A stretch of 64,000 nt of DNA from Sipunculus nudus. Taxonomy: Eukaryota; Annelida; Sipuncula; Golfingiida; Sipunculidae. The stretch lies in contig CM049306.1 of the NCBI GenBank assembly GCA_026874595.1, positions 33,558,019 through 33,622,018 of the forward strand, given 5' to 3'. The stretch's first letter is position 1, and each line of letters begins with the position of its first letter. Of the stretch, positions 58,031 through 64,000 are shown one piece after another. The notes under the pieces are model-generated. The model searched no databases. It was not told the origin of the DNA and saw nothing but the letters and a program-made list of their open reading frames with translations. The translations under genes and the position numbers were made by a program.

Positions 58031-61000
58031 TAATAACAACGAGTCTTCAATTGAGCGTAGTCTTCAGTTTATACGGATCGCCCGAAGCAATATGTAATGT
58101 ATGCAAAATGTAAACAATTATGTTGGCATAAAAGGTCTAATGATACAATTAGAAAGAACGTATGCCTTAGGGAAATTCAAAGTATTAGTTGCCTTCACCT
58201 GTTTAGTATGAGTAATAATTTTCTGCCATCATCTGCATCATGACATTTCAAAGGGAGAAAATTTAATGGTTTAAAATAATGAAGATGAGCGTAAATAACT
58301 GCAGGATAATTGTGATTTGATATTAGGAGGCCTTTGTGGTTCAGCATTTCTAAACGTCGGACTGCGTACCTATATATCTGTAGATAAGCAACGAATACAA
58401 TTCCTAACAAATTTTAAGAGAAAACATATAAATTATTCTGTGGGAAAGTGATAAGGGGATTTTCTTTTAAAAAAACTTTTGCTGATTACAACCGATTTAT
58501 AAAAAAAATTAAGTTAACCCCTCCATATATGTGGATCATCCGAAAAGATTTACTGTAATTTAATATTCTGTACCGTTGTCAGTAATCTACAAAACGGATA
58601 ATATAATTTCATGAACCCTTGCCCAGCCTGTCAGGCTGATTTTTTTTGTAAATATATTGTTTAACATTACCCCAATTTTTTATGACTGAAATTCTACCTT
58701 GCCTTTTTTGTAAATGGTATTTGCCGGAGATATCTAATATATAGCTCATTTAAGCAAGGAACTGGCAGTTAGAATATGTTTATGTAGATCCGTATCATTC
58801 AATTCTTCAGCTGTCACCATCCCATTTTAACTTTCTCTGGTTCCTGTAAAAGCTATTTTTACGCCCCTACTTGAGGAAGTACTAGTCGCCTTTGCGTAGG
58901 CAGATAAAAATATTTGTATCCGAATATAAAGATTCGCTCTTGCAAAGAAAAATACTGCCTGACCGGATGTTGTATTTCCGTTTCACCGTAATCCTTTGCG
59001 TCCGACTAACTGAGATGGATGTGCCAAGTAGCATGAGACTTTGGTATACAGCGTGGCAATTTTATCTACATTCAGTCCATTATTCTTATCTCCCAACAAT
59101 GGTCCTCAGACGCCTCAGAATATCGAGAAGGCGAGACGGTCAGGATACAACATTTTCGGAGTGTATAGGAGACAGCTGGCGGCTGGACAGACAGAAGACT
59201 GGAAAGATGTCCACTTTAGTATTGACATATGTATTCTCCGCCTTTGGAAAGCAAATATTTGAGACATAATTCAATTTTCCCTAAGGAGTGTCCAAGAAGA
59301 TATATGGAGCCGAACTATGATTAAATTCAGTTCGTGGAGCATTCCCTGGCCGCTGTGATGAGCTTGTTGGGTTTAAAGGTGAGGTTCTGAATGACGAAGT
59401 AGGGTTCATACGAACCCTGTCACGATGTGTCTATCATCATTGCGTTAGGGAACTACACAGGTCAGAAGAGCAGTAAGAAAATATCACTGCATCTCAAGGA
59501 TGTTGCACAAGAGACAACTGTTTGATCATTTTGGATTTAGGCATTTTATTGTTCCTTTCTCGCTGTCTTCCCAATCGAGATGTAAAATCCCTCTCCCTTG
59601 CTATCCAGTACTGATAAATAAACATTGTTACATACCTAAAATCAATGGGAATGTCATATGCCAAGCATGGGAGGCAAAGAGTAAGGAGGAACCAAATCTC
59701 TTAAGCCCAATAAAGCCCTTGGAAAGCCACTGAGGTTTAAAACGCCACCGATAGATTATTTTGGCAGATTCAGTTGCTGACATTTAATAAATGTGTAGCT
59801 AATGATTTTTAAAACAAAAGTCGCCTGTTATTTTCTAGACACATCTTTTATGCTATATCTTTGATAATATTTACAAATATGTCCTACAATATTTTGTCCA
59901 ATGTTATATGTGAAATAATACTCATTTGATTAACGATTGTGCCAGTTTTATTTTTACAAATTATTGGCCTCGAAACGTAATTATCATATTTTATCATATA
60001 TACGAAACGTCTGAGCTGATTTCGTTAATGGTATGTTTAAACATTCCATTTAAAGCCAACCTACAGAAAAACAATATGTTATTGGTTTAATTAAAAAGCC
60101 ATTATTTGAGCAATAATGGATTGTGAGAATGGACTTGTCTCTCAAAAGACCAACTAAGAACAACCGCTTCAGAGAGATATAATTATAGTATTGACAGTGC
60201 GTAATATCTCAACACGCCTAGCTTAAAGAGCCGTTGGTTTATGCTCCTTAAAATGTCCCTAGTGTCCATAATTCGCCACTGACTGTAGGGACAGTGCAGA
60301 AAGGTAGTGGGCGTAGTGACAATGCCATTTGGCCAGGCCATAACCCATCCAAGTTAGAGGCAAGCAAATAAGGGAATTACGACGTGTTGTAAGAACTCCA
60401 GCCATAAATGCCAACCGTCTGTTACGCTATTATCGCTACCGAACAGGTATACCTGTTTAGGGACCATATTGTGTCCATTTAATATTACTTAAAGTCACGG
60501 TTAGGATATAAGATCGTTGCCAGGTCATGGTTTTGTCACATAAGACGCACATTTTATGCAGATTGACGGTTCCATTTATTGATAAACGATATTCGGGGAA
60601 CTGTTAGGATTGTTCGGTAATTTGTTTGCAGACCCGCAGAATGTATTTCTTAGCTACCAGGAGTCATTATTATTATTAAGCTCCAAACCTTATGTAGGCT
60701 AATAACATTTTTGAAGATGATACTTTCTTTGAAAGCTGGAATAATATTAGTTACTTCATAAAACTTTTACCATCCCATTTGGTTCAGTAGCAGTAGACCA
60801 CGGGGGTAACATAATAGGGGCTTATTGGAAGCAAAAATATTGGCAATTCTAATGATGCATGCACAGTAAATACATGTTCAGCCATCAAGAGGTCCAAATA
60901 ACATGAAGAAAAAAATATTTAGGACAGTCACCAAAAAAATAAAACATTATAGGTATATTATCACTGAAAGTAGACAACAAGTGACCGATGGATAGTATAT

Positions 61001-61143
61001 TCATTTTAGCTGTGGTACGATACTATTTTTCCATGAGGCCGTTCTCTGAAATAGTTATTACGAATTATTTCTGACGAATTACACACAATAAATATCTTTA
61101 TGTGTACCTCTCTCTATCTCTCTCTCTCCCCGATATATATATA

Positions 61144-61175
<32 letters not shown>

Positions 61176-62095
61176 CTATATAAAGATTCTAACTGTAAAG
61201 AGACATTCTGTCAAAATCAACTTTTGTTATTTTCATTTTTAACACCAATGTCTGTTATTGTTCTGTAATATCAAACAAAACACATGTAGATCTCAGGAAG
61301 TTAAGTAGCGGGGAACATATTTACCCGGGCCTGTGCTGAATTCATATACATTGCACATCAAATAATATTTGAGCCATAAACTACACAGAGAAAACTAAAG
61401 GTAGGGAAATATTCGACTTCACCTACAGTCAGCGAGTTTAAAACTAGGAAGTATATACATTCCGATAACGTCCGTGTAATAGTAAGGTGCCTGGATCGAA
61501 AACGTAACAGATACCTAAACTGTCTGGTGTCGGTAAACTAGATAAAAATCCAAAGGCACACCTTACTGTATATAGAGTATCAGAGAAAAAAAAAACATGG
61601 CTGCATTCTATTGATTGGTAGCTCGCGGCGTTGTAAAGACAACAGAATACTTTATCTGCCAAAGGACAAATGAAACCTTGTACAAACCCCTCCCCATATT
61701 GCTTGATAAACGGATCGGCGGCTTCTTCCCGATAGGCCGGATGATTTTTTTACTTCTTCTGGCAGAGTAATGATGCCTTTGTATATTGGTTTCTGTTGAT
61801 CAGAAGCCGGAGCCAGGGCTGGCCAAGGGTACCAATGAACAATGTAGCAGCCCTCTGATTTGTTTGTCTCGTTAGGCTGAACGTGATGGACAAGTTTCAG
61901 GCGTTAGTAGAATGGCAATCTGTCGTCTTCTTTAAGTTATTTTTCTCTTCTTATTATGAAAATCACTTTCTCGTAATTTCCATATGAATATGCGACGGGG
62001 AAGAGAGAGCTTGAATATTTCCGTTGTCACACATTGGATTAATATTAATATGTGTGAGAGTTTTGATTTGGTTTGAGAGTCTAATAATTAATGAA
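58031..62095. other. No recognisable gene; one 125-codon frame of unknown meaning
   Basis: The frame at 58,892-59,269 (+, 125 codons) is the longest non-repeat frame in the window. It has no domain that I recognise and is probably chance. A CT then TA microsatellite lies near 61,110-61,185. Confidence 0.4.
61110..61185 (+). repeat. (CT)n then (TA)n microsatellite
   Basis: CTCTCTATCTCTCTCTCTCC is followed by interrupted TATATA blocks. Confidence 0.88.
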
Positions 62096-62220
62096 GAAGG
62101 AGAAAAGGAGAGAGAGACAGAGTAACAGAGAAACAGACACAGAGAGAGATAGGCAGAAAGACAGACAGAGAGACAGATAGAAAGAGAGAAGTAGTAGTAG
62201 AATTAGTATTAGTAGAAGCA
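62096..62220 (+). repeat. Purine-rich GAGA/GACA repeat running into (GTA)n
   Basis: AGAGAGACAGAGTAACAGAG-type repeats are followed by GTAGTAGTAG. Confidence 0.9.
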
Positions 62221-62245
62221 GAACTAGTAGTTGAAATGTTATAAG

Positions 62246-62470
62246 GGGCCTGGACAGTCGAGTTGTAAAACGCTCAACTCTCTCCGCTGGCGACTCGGTC
62301 CGATCCCCAGAGTTGCTGTAAGAGTGTATTCTGGTGCACGGGTTCTAGTGGCCCTTCCGAGGTTGGTGGTTTTCTCCGGGTTCTCCGGTGTCATATACCT
62401 CTACAGATTACATAACGCCTCCATTTGTGCCGTGGATGCATATTATAGCTGATTTTACAATCTGTGTCAA
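62246..62470 (+). mobile_element. tRNA-derived SINE with intact head and core
   Basis: The head, GGGGCCTGGACAGTCGAGTT...CGCTCAACTCTCTCCGCTGG, has an A-box-like half and a clear B-box (GGTCCGATCCC, 62,298-62,308), as in RNA polymerase III promoters of tRNA-derived SINEs. The core AGTGGCCCTTCCGAGGTTGG and TCTCCGGGTTCTCCGG is shared with the 12.66 kb insertion. It ends in an AT-rich TATAATATATAATAATAATA tail. The TCTCCGGGTTCTCCGG core is widespread in invertebrate SINEs; I cannot name the superfamily with certainty. Confidence 0.72.
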
Positions 62471-63834
<1,364 letters not shown>

Positions 63835-63992
63835 GGGAGCGTACCTAATTTTAGGTTTTCAAGGAGATTTGCTCAGGACCTCCCTGGAGTTTCTAGGTCT
63901 AAAGGTTACGATTTGTGTCGGATAACCGGACGGACGACGGACAAAGGGTGATCGCTATAGCTTAGATGACTAACAGTCAGCTCAGCTAAAAA
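63835..63992 (+). repeat. Tail of a tandem-core element at the window edge
   Basis: ACCTAATTTTAGGTTTTCAA, CTAGGTCTAAAGGTTACGAT and TTTGTGTCGGATAACCGGAC match the last unit and tail of the 51.3-53.5 kb element, followed by GACGACGGACAAAGGGTGAT and the hairpin TAGCTTAG...CTCAGCTA (63,958-63,988). Only half a unit precedes it, so the copy is truncated at its head side, apart from a possible scrap (GATACAATTTGTGCCC) at 63,669. Confidence 0.75.
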
Positions 63993-64000
63993 GAACTTGC

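Noticed and set aside
58892-59269. 125-codon plus frame as a gene
   Set aside because: No recognisable domain, no convincing splice context and no repeat relationship. Chance length is plausible in 64 kb read in six frames.
63835-63992. CRISPR-like or bacterial repeat array (here and for the other tandem arrays)
   Set aside because: Units are 95-345 bp with no unique spacers of uniform length, and the context is eukaryotic with SINEs and LTR elements.

Overview
This is AT-rich eukaryotic nuclear DNA with no intact protein-coding gene that I can recognise. Open frames are short and scattered and lack bacterial-style start signals. Nearly everything that can be named is a transposable element or a satellite-like repeat. 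Several repeats (tandem-core elements ending in GACGGACGGACGACGGACA plus a TAGCTCAG/CTGAGCTA hairpin, tRNA-derived SINEs, a Ty3/Gypsy element with a GRxLGLxVKK-type gag start) look like those of lophotrochozoans, most likely a bivalve or other mollusc. That assignment is from memory, not from a search.

Layout. 1-4 kb: a candidate MITE and a solo LTR. 4.6-8.3 kb: two diverged inverted copies of an unnamed ~0.68 kb repeat, with a hairpin-tailed repeat end and a SINE between them. 8.3-18.9 kb: mostly unique-looking DNA with one SINE bounded by a perfect 15-bp target duplication, one solo LTR and a two-copy tandem duplication. 18.9-21.7 kb: a short MITE and a six-unit ~330 bp tandem array on the minus strand. 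24.3-26.6 kb: a 95-bp minisatellite, two hairpins (one a perfect 35-bp inverted repeat) and a decayed frame ending in an AT-hook peptide.

26,965-33,438 is the centrepiece: a dead Ty3/Gypsy-type retrotransposon on the minus strand (LTR - PBS - gag - zinc knuckle - protease - pol - PPT - LTR). Its pol region was rebuilt into a large hairpin. Two 1,030-bp arms (27,761-28,790 and 29,258-30,287) are in inverted orientation around a 467-bp spacer, and both carry the same four disabling lesions. No integrase is present. Five more LTRs of the same family lie at 1.7, 13.5, 36.9, 46.0 and 50.7 kb without internal sequence.

36.9-48.6 kb: a LINE reverse-transcriptase fragment, a 1,607-bp foldback-type DNA element whose inverted arms are arrays of ~20-bp units bounded by a perfect 5-bp duplication, and a 561-bp MITE bounded by TTAA. 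50.0-53.5 kb: a second tandem-core family, an internally deleted LTR, and a second six-unit ~340 bp array in the orientation opposite to the first. 53.5-64 kb: microsatellites, a third SINE, an inverted-repeat remnant and the tail of another hairpin-ended repeat at the window edge.

I found no cooperating gene system. The interest lies in element architecture: several independent inverted or hairpin-forming structures, and a record of how one retroelement was broken and then duplicated.
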